A stretch of 64,000 nucleotides of DNA from NCBI RefSeq assembly GCF_014193675.1, contig NZ_BLXZ01000008.1, forward strand, positions 124,001 to 188,000. The letters run 5' to 3'. Numbering within the stretch: position 1 is the stretch's first letter; every line of letters starts with the position of its first letter. This document shows positions 16,656 through 24,147 of this stretch, piece by piece. Source of the DNA: Geomonas limicola (GTDB taxonomy: Bacteria; Desulfobacterota; Desulfuromonadia; Geobacterales; Geobacteraceae). The position numbers and the translations under genes are program-made. The notes beneath the pieces were generated by a model. The model made no database searches and was not told the DNA's origin. It was given only the letters and a program-made list of their open reading frames with translations.

Positions 16656-18497
16656 TTAATTGAGTCCCTTGCGGATCTGGTACAGCTCCTCCAGGTCGAG
16701 GTCGTTCAGCTCGAAGAACTCGCGCTCGAGCTCCTCGACGTAGAAACGGTCCAGACCGGAATTCTCCAGGAAGTCCTCCCTGAGCGAACAGTTCTTCTCG
16801 GCGACGATCTGGGGCAAAAGGTTGTGGATGTAGATGGCCTCTTTCTTGATGGCCAGGATGGTCTCGTGGAACAGGTGCTCGGGGATCTCTCCCTCGACGA
16901 GTTTCTTGTGGTTCAACTCCTCGGTGAGTTCCTTCTTGAGCGCCTCCTGGTCTGCCTTGGTGGTGTACTTCGAGTAGAAGTTGCGGATCCGCTCTTTTAC
17001 GTGCTCTAACAGGATCAGGTAGAGCCGCTCGTCTTTGTCGATCTGCTGCAGCTTCTCCAAAAGCGCCGTGATGGTGAGCCGGTTCTCCTCGATGAGCTTC
17101 AAACCTTCGGCCAGGTGTGTCACCTTCTTGCGGCCGTAGTTCCCCAGGTACTTATCCTCGAAGATGCCCGAGAGAAAGAGCTTGGTGAAGAGCCCCGGGG
17201 CGAGCAGGTCGAAGGCGCTCTTGTTCCCCAAGAGGCTCCTGATCATCTCCTCGGAAATCCTCACGTTCTCCATGAAGGCCAGCTGGTTGATGGCCGACGA
17301 GGTGGCGTCGTAACGGTCGAAGTAGGTGATGATGTACGAGTACCCCTCGAGGATGGAGATGTCGGCACCGTCGCGGATCTTCTCGTCGCAGACCTTGCTC
17401 GCGTCCAGCAGCATCTCCTCGAAGGCGTGGTCGCGATTCTCGGCGGCCTGCTTCTTGGCGAAGAGGAGCTTCAGCATGTCCTCGGTGTCGATGGCGCTCT
17501 CGATGTGGCGCTCGGAGAGGAACATCCCCTCCAGGATCTGCCGGGTCTCGGAGATATAGTTCGACTCCTCCAGATCGACCAGCTTCTTGTCCTTTTTGAG
17601 CATCTCGTCCAGCGTATAGAAGAGCGCGCCGGGGATCTTGTTCCTGACCGAGAGGGTCTTCAAACGGGTCAGACGGGCGTTTTCCAGCTTGTTGATCTCG
17701 CCCTTTCGGTTGCAGGCGATCAGGATGTTCTTGTACTCGTCGACGATGCGCCGGTTGTCCGGATGCTTGTACATGACATCGATCCGGATGCGCTCCTGCT
17801 GGTAGCGGTCGATACCGTAGCGCTCGGCCAGTTGGGAGAGCTTCTGGAACTCGGAATCGGTGATCTTCTTGTTGCTGAAGTAGAGGTCGCGGAAGGTCTC
17901 GGAGTACTGGCGGTGCCGGGTGTTGATCAGCTTGAAGAGGAAAAGGTGGGCGCTCGGCTCGTCGATGAGGCTCAAGATCTCTTCGATGATCAGGTTGTCG
18001 TGTTCGAACCCGACCGCGTGGGAGCGCTTCAGCGCCTTTCCCAGCACCTTGACGATGCGCTCCTGCTGCTCGTGCAAAGGTCCGGTGAAGTCGGCGCCGG
18101 TCAGGGCGAAGAAGTAGTTGAACACGGCGTTGCCGTCGAAGAAGATCTTGTCGAAACTGTGGTAGCCGTCGGTGCGGTCGGAAAACTTGAGGGTGCCGCT
18201 TTTCTGGTCGTAGTGGGTTCCGTAGACCACCAGACGGTTCGATACCTCTTCCTTGGCGAGGTCGGCAATCGGCTGGTCCACGCCGAACATGTACTCGCAG
18301 AAGGAACCGCCGTTGCCGCGGTGGCTGATGCCGTCGCGGCCGATGATGAACTCGTTGCCGGGGGAGAAGAAGCGGATTTCCGAATCGGCCTGGTCGGAGT
18401 TGTAGAAGTAGCGGTTGTACGCTTCGCTGCCCGCGGTTATCGCATAGAATTCAATCTGATCATTGGCATAGCCGTGCAGTCGAATGTCTCTGAACAT
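16656..18497 (-). CDS. Uncharacterised 613-residue cytoplasmic protein (possibly TIGR04442 family)
   Basis: 613 residues with no signal peptide or membrane segment, rich in charged helices after about residue 150 (for example LTRLKTLSVRNKIPGALFY and ERLYLILLEHVKERIRNFY). The N-terminal 150 residues are more beta-like, with FCEYMFGVDQPIADLAKEE. It resembles a family I recall from Geobacter genomes as TIGR04442, of unknown function; that recall is not certain. No catalytic motif is evident. It follows the PhnP-like hydrolase by 58 bases on the same strand, so the two are probably co-transcribed. Base composition is like the neighbours. Confidence 0.75.
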   Translation of the reverse strand: MFRDIRLHGYANDQIEFYAITAGSEAYNRYFYNSDQADSEIRFFSPGNEFIIGRDGISHRGNGGSFCEYMFGVDQPIADLAKEEVSNRLVVYGTHYDQKSGTLKFSDRTDGYHSFDKIFFDGNAVFNYFFALTGADFTGPLHEQQERIVKVLGKALKRSHAVGFEHDNLIIEEILSLIDEPSAHLFLFKLINTRHRQYSETFRDLYFSNKKITDSEFQKLSQLAERYGIDRYQQERIRIDVMYKHPDNRRIVDEYKNILIACNRKGEINKLENARLTRLKTLSVRNKIPGALFYTLDEMLKKDKKLVDLEESNYISETRQILEGMFLSERHIESAIDTEDMLKLLFAKKQAAENRDHAFEEMLLDASKVCDEKIRDGADISILEGYSYIITYFDRYDATSSAINQLAFMENVRISEEMIRSLLGNKSAFDLLAPGLFTKLFLSGIFEDKYLGNYGRKKVTHLAEGLKLIEENRLTITALLEKLQQIDKDERLYLILLEHVKERIRNFYSKYTTKADQEALKKELTEELNHKKLVEGEIPEHLFHETILAIKKEAIYIHNLLPQIVAEKNCSLREDFLENSGLDRFYVEELEREFFELNDLDLEELYQIRKGLN

Positions 18498-18555
18498 CAG
18501 TTCCGTCCGTTTCGTGCGGCTGGGATGGTGGTGCGAGCGACGCGGCGCTCAAACT

Positions 18556-19314
18556 TCATGGCAGCTCCAGAACCATGCCATCGTAGGCGAACTCGACCCC
18601 CGGCGGCAGACGCTCGCCGTCGGCGTGCCGCACCTCGTGGGTGAGGTGGGTCAGCACCGTGCGGCGCGGATGCAGCTCCTCGACCACCTTCAGTGCGCCC
18701 TCTATGTTGAAGTGGTTGGGGTGCGGGGAGTAGCGCAGACCGTCGATGATCAAGAGGTCGAGATCCTGCAACAAGGCACGTGAGCTTTCCGGGATCGCAC
18801 TGCAGTCGGTGAGGTAGGCCGCAGCGCCGAACCGGTAGCCGGTGGCCAGAAAGGCGCCGTGCTCGATGGGAATCGGCACGATCCGGCAGCCGAACAGCTC
18901 GAAGGGGGCCTCTACGTTGTGGGGTTCCATGAGCTGCGAATACCCCTCGCTGGAGAGTCCGTCGAAGATGTAGGAGAAACTCCGGGTTACCTGCTCCATG
19001 GTCTCGGGACTGCCATAGCAGGGGATGATGCGGCGATGGATGAAGTGGAAACCGCGCAGGTCGTCGATGCCGTGGATGTGGTCGGCGTGGGTGTGGGTGA
19101 GGAGTACCGCGTCGATGTGGGGTACCCCCTCGCGCAGCATCTGCTTGCGAAGGTCGGTCGAGGTGTCTACCAGGATGCGTCCGCCGCCGCACTCTACCAT
19201 GATGGAAGCGCGGGTTCTCTTGTCGTGCCGGTCGGTGGAATCGCAGACCTGACAGTGGCAGCCGACCATGGGAATGCCGGTCGAAGTGCCAGAGCCGAGG
19301 ATGGTAATTTTCAT
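18556..19314 (-). CDS. MBL-fold hydrolase of the PhnP type
   Basis: 252 residues. The metallo-beta-lactamase fold is shown by ILGSGTSTGIP at the start, the metal motif THTHADHIHGIDD, a downstream Asp in YLTDCSAIPE, and the C-terminal His in VLTHLTHE. The extra structural zinc site GCHCQVC near residue 18 is a hallmark of PhnP-like phosphodiesterases, which open cyclic phosphates such as 5-phosphoribosyl 1,2-cyclic phosphate. No phosphonate genes are nearby, so the physiological substrate is probably another cyclic nucleotide-like phosphodiester. It lies upstream of the 613-residue unknown protein in one transcription unit. Confidence 0.85.
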   Translation of the reverse strand: MKITILGSGTSTGIPMVGCHCQVCDSTDRHDKRTRASIMVECGGGRILVDTSTDLRKQMLREGVPHIDAVLLTHTHADHIHGIDDLRGFHFIHRRIIPCYGSPETMEQVTRSFSYIFDGLSSEGYSQLMEPHNVEAPFELFGCRIVPIPIEHGAFLATGYRFGAAAYLTDCSAIPESSRALLQDLDLLIIDGLRYSPHPNHFNIEGALKVVEELHPRRTVLTHLTHEVRHADGERLPPGVEFAYDGMVLELP

Positions 19315-19536
19315 GTGTCAGACCTCGTAATGGCGCGTAACGTAGCATGATTGTGCTAGCGAGGCAAGGGGTTTGTCCCTTGCCTGGCGCGGCATTTGCG
19401 GCTATGATGAAGTCATTCCACGAAGTTGGAGCCGTGCCATTACCCCCGGTACTCTTGCCTGCTCCGGAGGTGTCGGACCGGGATCAGCGGCGTCCGGCTC
19501 ATGAAGGGCGGCTAGGCTCCCCCCAAAGGATTGTAA

Positions 19537-20571
19537 ATGCGTGTCTGCCTCATTGCACCCAACTATTTTCCCGCCGAGAACGGCAATGCGGTGACCGTTC
19601 GGCGCATCGAGCGCCACCTGAGGTTGCTGGGCTGCGAGGTCCGGGTCTTCCAGGTGGACAAGATGGCGGGCGAAGAGCTTCTGGCCGGCGTGAAGGAATT
19701 CGCACCGGACCTTTTGCACGCCTTCCACGGCTACCACGGCGGCCGGATGGCACACGCCATCGCCGAACAGTTGCAACTCCCCTACCTGATCACCCTGACC
19801 GGCACGGACGTCTACCAGGCACTCGACGACCACCGCAGCTTCGACACCCACGCCGCCTTGAAGGGGGCGGTACGGCTGGTGGCTTTCCACGCCTACGTGA
19901 AGCGGCGCCTGGGCGAACACCTCCCGAGCATGGAGGAGCGCACGGTGGTGATCCCGCAGGGTGTGGAACTGCCGAATCTGCCGGCGCCGCCGGTCCCGGC
20001 GCAGAAGGAGGGGTGCACCTTCCTGCTCCCGGCGGGGCTGCGTCCGGTCAAGAACGTGCTTTTCCCGTTGCAGCCGCTGGCGGCTTTGCACGCGGTCTAT
20101 CCGGGGGTCAAGCTCCTTTTGGTCGGGCCGGTGATCGACGCGGGGTACGCCGCCGAGGTGATGGACGCCCTCGAGCAGTACCCGTTTGCGCGTTACCTGG
20201 GGACCGTGGGGCACGACGCGATGGGGAACCTGTACCGCAGCGCCGACGTGGTGCTGAACAGCTCGCTTATCGAGGGAGGGATGTCCAACGCGGTGCTGGA
20301 GGCGCTCTCGCACGCCAAGCCGCTTTTGGTGACCGATATCGAGGGGAACCGCTCCATCATCAAGGAGTGCCACACCGGGATGCTCTACCGCGACGCGGGT
20401 GAGTTTTACCGCAAGGCCGAGCACCTGGTGACCGATACCGAGTTGCGCGAGCGGTTGGGACAGAACGGCCGCAGCCTGGTGCGTGACAAGTACCCGCCGG
20501 AACGGGAGGCGGGGGCGTACCTGGAACTGTACCGGGAGATCCTCGAGTCGATCAAACAGCACAAAGCCTGA
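19537..20571 (+). CDS. GT-B glycosyltransferase (GT4 family; SenB/TIGR04348-like features)
   Basis: 344 residues starting MRVCLIAPNYFPAENGNAVT. The N-terminal half holds LLHAFHGYHGG and LITLTGTDVYQAL. The C-terminal half has the nucleotide-sugar domain with LPAGLRPVKNVLF, LLLVGPVID and the EX7E-like region SSLIEGGMSNAVLEALSHAKP. It should be a retaining GT4 enzyme transferring from a nucleotide-activated sugar. The arrangement recalls the TIGR04348/SenB group (selenosugar synthase), but no senA- or senC-like gene is present here, so that is only a possibility. The last two codons and stop lie within a dispersed 47-bp repeat. A terminator follows at 20599-20634. Confidence 0.82.
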   Translation: MRVCLIAPNYFPAENGNAVTVRRIERHLRLLGCEVRVFQVDKMAGEELLAGVKEFAPDLLHAFHGYHGGRMAHAIAEQLQLPYLITLTGTDVYQALDDHRSFDTHAALKGAVRLVAFHAYVKRRLGEHLPSMEERTVVIPQGVELPNLPAPPVPAQKEGCTFLLPAGLRPVKNVLFPLQPLAALHAVYPGVKLLLVGPVIDAGYAAEVMDALEQYPFARYLGTVGHDAMGNLYRSADVVLNSSLIEGGMSNAVLEALSHAKPLLVTDIEGNRSIIKECHTGMLYRDAGEFYRKAEHLVTDTELRERLGQNGRSLVRDKYPPEREAGAYLELYREILESIKQHKA

Positions 20572-20608
20572 CCACAGAGGACGCAGAGGCACACAGAGGA
20601 GACCCGGG
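20562..20608 (+). repeat. 47-bp CACAGAGG repeat, copy 1
   Basis: Matches 21451-21497 at 45 of 47 positions. The first 10 bases overlap the final codons and stop of the glycosyltransferase. The core carries three spaced CAGAGG units. Confidence 0.85.
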
Positions 20609-20634
20609 GAAAACTGCCCGGGTCTCTTTTTTTT
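20599..20634 (+). terminator. Intrinsic terminator of the glycosyltransferase gene
   Basis: A 10-bp perfect stem, GAGACCCGGG with its complement, and an 8-nt loop, followed by eight T residues. Its left arm is the end of the 47-bp repeat. Confidence 0.9.
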
Positions 20635-20884
20635 GCCACGGAGACACGGAGGGCACGGAGAAAACTCCAAGCGAAAAGCCGGAAGGCGGATTGGACGGAT
20701 TAGCGCAAGGTTTTGACGGATAAACCTTTAAATCTAGGGGGAGAGACAATAACAACTGCGGAGGTTTGATCCGGGTAATCCGCATGAGCCTTCGACAAGA
20801 CGACGGCTCACAAACAGATCCGTATCATCCACGTTGGAAGGGTTTGCTTTCTTTGCGACTCGGGCAGTCGCCATTACAGTTCGT
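20635..20884. other. Gene-free repeat-rich spacer
   Basis: Starts with a degenerate CACGGAGACACGGAGG array related to the 47-bp repeat and continues with sequence typical of Geobacter intergenic boxes (GGATTGGACGGATTAGCGC). No gene seen. Confidence 0.5.
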
Positions 20885-20914
20885 TGACGTCAAAATCTGC
20901 TTTCTGTTAGCATG
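20885..20914 (+). promoter_or_regulatory. Candidate sigma-70 promoter for the CHRD gene
   Basis: TTGACG (20885-20890), an 18-bp spacer and TAGCAT (20909-20914), about 50 bases before the start codon at 20967. Confidence 0.5.
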
Positions 20915-20966
20915 AATTAATGCCATTGTGGCAGCAGGCCAACAGAGAAGTCAGAGGAGGCACGCA

Positions 20967-21434
20967 ATGAGATACCTTAAACTGCTGTTGTTCGTGGTTC
21001 TGGCGGTGGTCTTCGCGGCGACGACGGGGCTCGCCAAGGAAACTCACTTCAAAGCTAAGCTGACCCCCAAGGAGGAGACTCAAAAGCCGAAATCGAAGGC
21101 TTCGGGCAAAGCAGACTTCAAACTCACCAAGGACGGCAAGACGCTCTACTACAAGCTCGAGGTGAAGAACATCGTGGATGCCACGGCGGCGCACATCCAC
21201 CTGGCCAAGAAGGGTGAAAACGGCCCGCCCATCGCAGGACTTTTCAGCGCAGAGAAGAAGGGGAAATTCAGCGGGATGCTGGCAGAAGGTGCCATCTCGG
21301 ACAAGGACCTGATCGGCCCGCTGCAGGGTAAAACCGTGGAAGATCTGCTCCACGTCTTCGAGGCGGAACAGGCCTACGTGAACGTGCACACCGAGGCGAA
21401 TCCAGACGGTGAAATCCGCGGACAGATAAAGTAG
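20967..21434 (+). CDS. Secreted CHRD-domain protein
   Basis: 155 residues. A signal peptide, MRYLKLLLFVVLAVVFAATT, is followed by a CHRD domain (about 25-155). Its typical elements are present: a leading strand HFKAKLTPKEE, LYYKLEVKNI, a central AAHIHLAKKGENGPPIAGLF and the closing VNVHTEANPDGEIRGQI. CHRD domains were first described in chordin and occur in many bacterial exported proteins. The function is unknown, though the conserved HIH and VHT residues suggest metal binding. The start is set by GAGGAGG before the ATG. The protein is lysine-rich and probably periplasmic or secreted. Confidence 0.9.
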   Translation: MRYLKLLLFVVLAVVFAATTGLAKETHFKAKLTPKEETQKPKSKASGKADFKLTKDGKTLYYKLEVKNIVDATAAHIHLAKKGENGPPIAGLFSAEKKGKFSGMLAEGAISDKDLIGPLQGKTVEDLLHVFEAEQAYVNVHTEANPDGEIRGQIK

Positions 21435-21450
21435 TTCGCTCAAGGCCAGT

Positions 21451-21497
21451 CAAAGCCTGACCACAGAGGACACAGAGGCACACAGAGGAAACCCGGG
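21451..21497 (+). repeat. 47-bp CACAGAGG repeat, copy 2
   Basis: Same 47 bases as 20562-20608 with two substitutions, again placed just behind a gene and leading into a T-tract hairpin. Confidence 0.85.
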
Positions 21498-21519
21498 ACG
21501 GCAACGTTTCCGGTTTTTT
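21487..21519 (+). terminator. Probable terminator of the CHRD gene
   Basis: GGAAAC (21487-21492) pairs with GTTTCC (21506-21511), followed by GG and six T residues. It has a shorter stem than the terminator at 20599, and its left arm again lies in the 47-bp repeat. Confidence 0.6.
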
Positions 21520-21710
21520 GTGACCTCTATTCGCCGCAAAAAAGCACAGAAGACACAAAAGAACCCCACCAACTGTCCGGCCATCTTCCTGAGCAAACAG
21601 GGGAACCGGTTTTGGTGGGGTTCGTTTTTGTGAATTTTGTGCCTTTTATGGTTAAACGGATCTTGAGCGTGTTTTCCGCAGGTTCTGCTTTTATGCCTTT
21701 CCCCGTTTTT

Positions 21711-21745
21711 TCCTCTGTGTACCTCTGTGTGCCTCTGTGGTGAGA
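21711..21745 (-). repeat. Degenerate CACAGAGG repeat, inverted
   Basis: On the minus strand it reads CACCACAGAGGCACACAGAGG followed by another ACACAGAGG, the core of the 47-bp repeat. It lies just behind the 3' end of rmuC. Confidence 0.7.
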
Positions 21746-21777
21746 GCCTTTATGTTTTGTGCCTGCATGGTGACCGG

Positions 21778-23112
21778 TCAGGCCGACGGGGGGCCATCCT
21801 CGAGCCTGGTCCAGACGTCTTCGCTCTCCTCGGGGAGTTCCTTCAGCTCTTTTCCCAAGAGTTCCAAGCTCTCGGTGGCCGGCAGCTCCTCGATACCCTG
21901 CATCCTCTTCTGGATGCGGCGGGTTCGAGTGGCAGCGGTGTCGATACTGGAGGAGGCCTCGTCGAGCTTTTTACGGGTCTTGTCGAGGAGGGTCCCGAAG
22001 CTGGAGAACTCAGTCTTGATGGCTCCCAACAAGCGCCAGACCTCGCTGGTGCGCTTCTCGATGGTAAGGGTCCTGAAACCGAGGCTCAAGGAGGAGAGCA
22101 GGGCGGCTATGGTGGTGGGACCGGCGACGATCACCTTGTAGTCGCGCAGGATGCTGTCGAAGAGCCCCGGCCGGCTCAACACGGTGGCGTAGCTCGCCTC
22201 GTTGACCAGGAACATCACGGCGAAGTCGGTGGTGCTGGGGGGGGCGAGGTACTTGTCGCAGATGAGCTTCGCCATATTGACCACGGTCCGGTCGAACTGC
22301 TTGTTGGCCTCCACGAGCGCGGTCTGGTTTCCCTGTTCCTGGGCCTCGACGATGCGCAGGTAGTCCTCCTGGGGAAACTTGGCGTCGATCGGAAGCCACA
22401 GCGGCTGGTCGTCGCGTCCCGGCAGGCGCACGGCGAACTCGACGCGGGCGTCGCTGCCGAGTTTGGTGGCGACGTTCACCGCGTACTGGTCGGGGGTGAG
22501 GATCTGCTCCAGGAGGTTGTGCAACTGCACCTCGCCCAGCGTGCCGCGGGTTTTTACGTTGGAGAGCACCTTTTTCAGGTCGCCGACTCCCGCCGCCAGG
22601 TTCTGCATCTCGCCCAACCCCTTGTGCACCTGTTCGAGTTGCCCGCTTACCTGCTGGAACGACTCGCCGAGCCGCTTTTCCAGGGTCTCGTGCAGCTTCT
22701 CGTCCACCGTGGCCCGCATCTGGTCCAGCTTCCTGCCGTTGTCTTCCTGGAGCCACTTGAGCCTCACCTCGACGGTCTCGCGCAGCTTCTCCAGGCGCTG
22801 TTCGTTGCCGGCGGTGAGGGTCCCCATCTGCTGGGCAAAACCGTCCAGCTGCCCCTTTTGCAGGGTGGCGATCTCCACCATCCGCTTTTGTACCGCCTCC
22901 CCGAACCTCCCGAGGTTAGCGGCCAGTTCCTCGCGGTTCCGGCTCAGCTCGGCCTGGAACATCCGCTCCAGTCTCTCCAGCCCCTTTTCCAGCTGATCGA
23001 AACGTGCCGTGCCGGTCTGCCGCTCCTTGAGCGCGCGCCAGCAGAAGAGGGCGACCGTGAGGATCGCCAGCAGGAGGGTGATGGTGACCAACTGGAACAG
23101 CTCGGGGCTCAT
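21778..23112 (-). CDS. rmuC: RmuC DNA recombination/rearrangement protein
   Basis: 444 residues. An N-terminal membrane helix (LFQLVTITLLLAILTVALF) is followed by a long coiled coil (about 40-190) and the RmuC domain with GxxGExxL-like TRGTLGEVQLHNLLEQIL, LPIDAKFPQEDY, KYLAPPSTTDFAVMFLVNEA and a helical end. RmuC limits DNA inversions at short inverted repeats in E. coli and has a nuclease-like core (PD-(D/E)xK type). Here IDAKFP holds the Asp and Lys. It overlaps the upstream alpha/beta hydrolase gene by 4 bases, so the two are translated from one mRNA. Confidence 0.93.
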   Translation of the reverse strand: MSPELFQLVTITLLLAILTVALFCWRALKERQTGTARFDQLEKGLERLERMFQAELSRNREELAANLGRFGEAVQKRMVEIATLQKGQLDGFAQQMGTLTAGNEQRLEKLRETVEVRLKWLQEDNGRKLDQMRATVDEKLHETLEKRLGESFQQVSGQLEQVHKGLGEMQNLAAGVGDLKKVLSNVKTRGTLGEVQLHNLLEQILTPDQYAVNVATKLGSDARVEFAVRLPGRDDQPLWLPIDAKFPQEDYLRIVEAQEQGNQTALVEANKQFDRTVVNMAKLICDKYLAPPSTTDFAVMFLVNEASYATVLSRPGLFDSILRDYKVIVAGPTTIAALLSSLSLGFRTLTIEKRTSEVWRLLGAIKTEFSSFGTLLDKTRKKLDEASSSIDTAATRTRRIQKRMQGIEELPATESLELLGKELKELPEESEDVWTRLEDGPPSA

Positions 23113-23918
23113 AGGGTTTCCCGGATCCGGTTCAGGAAGTCGAGGAGTTTCGCGTTGAAGAGCTCGGGCTTTTCCATGTTCACCATGTGGCCGCCACCGG
23201 GGATGATCTGGCTTTCACAGTTGGGCAGGCCGGCCCGGAAGACGTCCACGGCGCGCGGCGAGCCGGCGCGGTCCTCCTGGCCAAAGAGCACCAGGGAAGG
23301 GTGCTGGAAACCGGAAAGGAGCGGGGTGTAGTCCTTGCGGTCGCGCATGGCGATAAGCCCGCCGGCCAGCGCACCGGGGGCGGTGGAGCGCATCCAGGCG
23401 GTTACCTGGGCGATCAGGGCGGGCTGGGTCTGCGAGGTCTCGGGGGCGAAGAGCAGTTCCGCGAAGATCTTGATGATCGGGTTGGCGCCCAGGCGCTCGG
23501 CCTGTGCTGCCATGGTGGTGCGGCGGGCGCGTCCCTCCTCGTCGTCGGCTGCGCTCTTGGTGGTGATGAAACAGGCGGCGCTGACGCGTTCCGGGTAGCG
23601 CTCCAGGAGGTCGCAGAGGATGTAACCTCCCATCGACATCCCGCCGATCACGGCGTGCCGGATGTCCAGCGCGTCGAGCAGTCCGACGATGGCGTCGGCA
23701 AAACTGTCCATGCTGTAGCCGGTGGCGGGCGCTTCGCTCGTGCCGAAGCCGGGAAGGTCCGGCGCGATGACCCGGTAGCCGGCCTGAGCCAGCGGTTGTA
23801 TCTGCGTCTGCCACATCTGGCGGTTTAGAGGGAAGCCGTGCAACAACAAGACGACGGGACCGCTCCCCTCATCGTAGTAGGCCATAGTTGTTCCATTTAC
23901 CTGCGCTCTATGCTCCAT
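23109..23918 (-). CDS. Alpha/beta hydrolase
   Basis: 269 residues with an alpha/beta-hydrolase core: the oxyanion loop LLHGFPLN, the nucleophile elbow GGMSMGGY (Ser about 95), the acid in FGQEDRAGSP and the catalytic His in GGGHMVNMEKPE. The closest types by look are the 3-oxoadipate enol-lactonase/esterase-like group, but the substrate cannot be told. The start is supported by GGAG six bases before the ATG. The stop overlaps the rmuC start (ATG at 23112), so the two form an operon. Confidence 0.9.
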   Translation of the reverse strand: MEHRAQVNGTTMAYYDEGSGPVVLLLHGFPLNRQMWQTQIQPLAQAGYRVIAPDLPGFGTSEAPATGYSMDSFADAIVGLLDALDIRHAVIGGMSMGGYILCDLLERYPERVSAACFITTKSAADDEEGRARRTTMAAQAERLGANPIIKIFAELLFAPETSQTQPALIAQVTAWMRSTAPGALAGGLIAMRDRKDYTPLLSGFQHPSLVLFGQEDRAGSPRAVDVFRAGLPNCESQIIPGGGHMVNMEKPELFNAKLLDFLNRIRETL

Positions 23919-24062
23919 TGGATCTCCAAGTGGTGTTGTTGTATCGGTCTGTCAAAGGCGGGAGTGCGGCGGATGGCTGGGTGCATCAGCAGAGGGTGCT
24001 GAAAGTGCCTTCAGCCTGAGGCAATCCCTGGCGTGGTCGCCGATTGTCTGCGAAGCGCATCT

Positions 24063-24147
24063 CATTGTCAATTGTCAACTTTCCCTTGTCAACGCCGACG
24101 ACCCGCCGTTCATTGTCAATCGTCCATTGTCAACCGTCAATTGGTTC
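24063..24147. repeat. Cluster of (CA)TTGTCAA repeats
   Basis: Within 85 bases behind recD, TTGTCAA occurs five times (as CATTGTCAATTGTCAAC, CCTTGTCAAC, CATTGTCAATCG and CATTGTCAACCG). A similar phrase occurs at 1284-1301. It is an intergenic repeat of unknown role. Confidence 0.75.

Larger units (their letters stand above)
21435..21777. other. Gene-free repeat-rich spacer between CHRD gene and rmuC
   Basis: Contains the second copy of the 47-bp repeat, a hairpin-plus-T-tract terminator candidate (21487-21519), AAAAAAGCACAGAAGACAC, and an inverted degenerate copy of the repeat (21711-21745). No gene seen. Confidence 0.6.
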
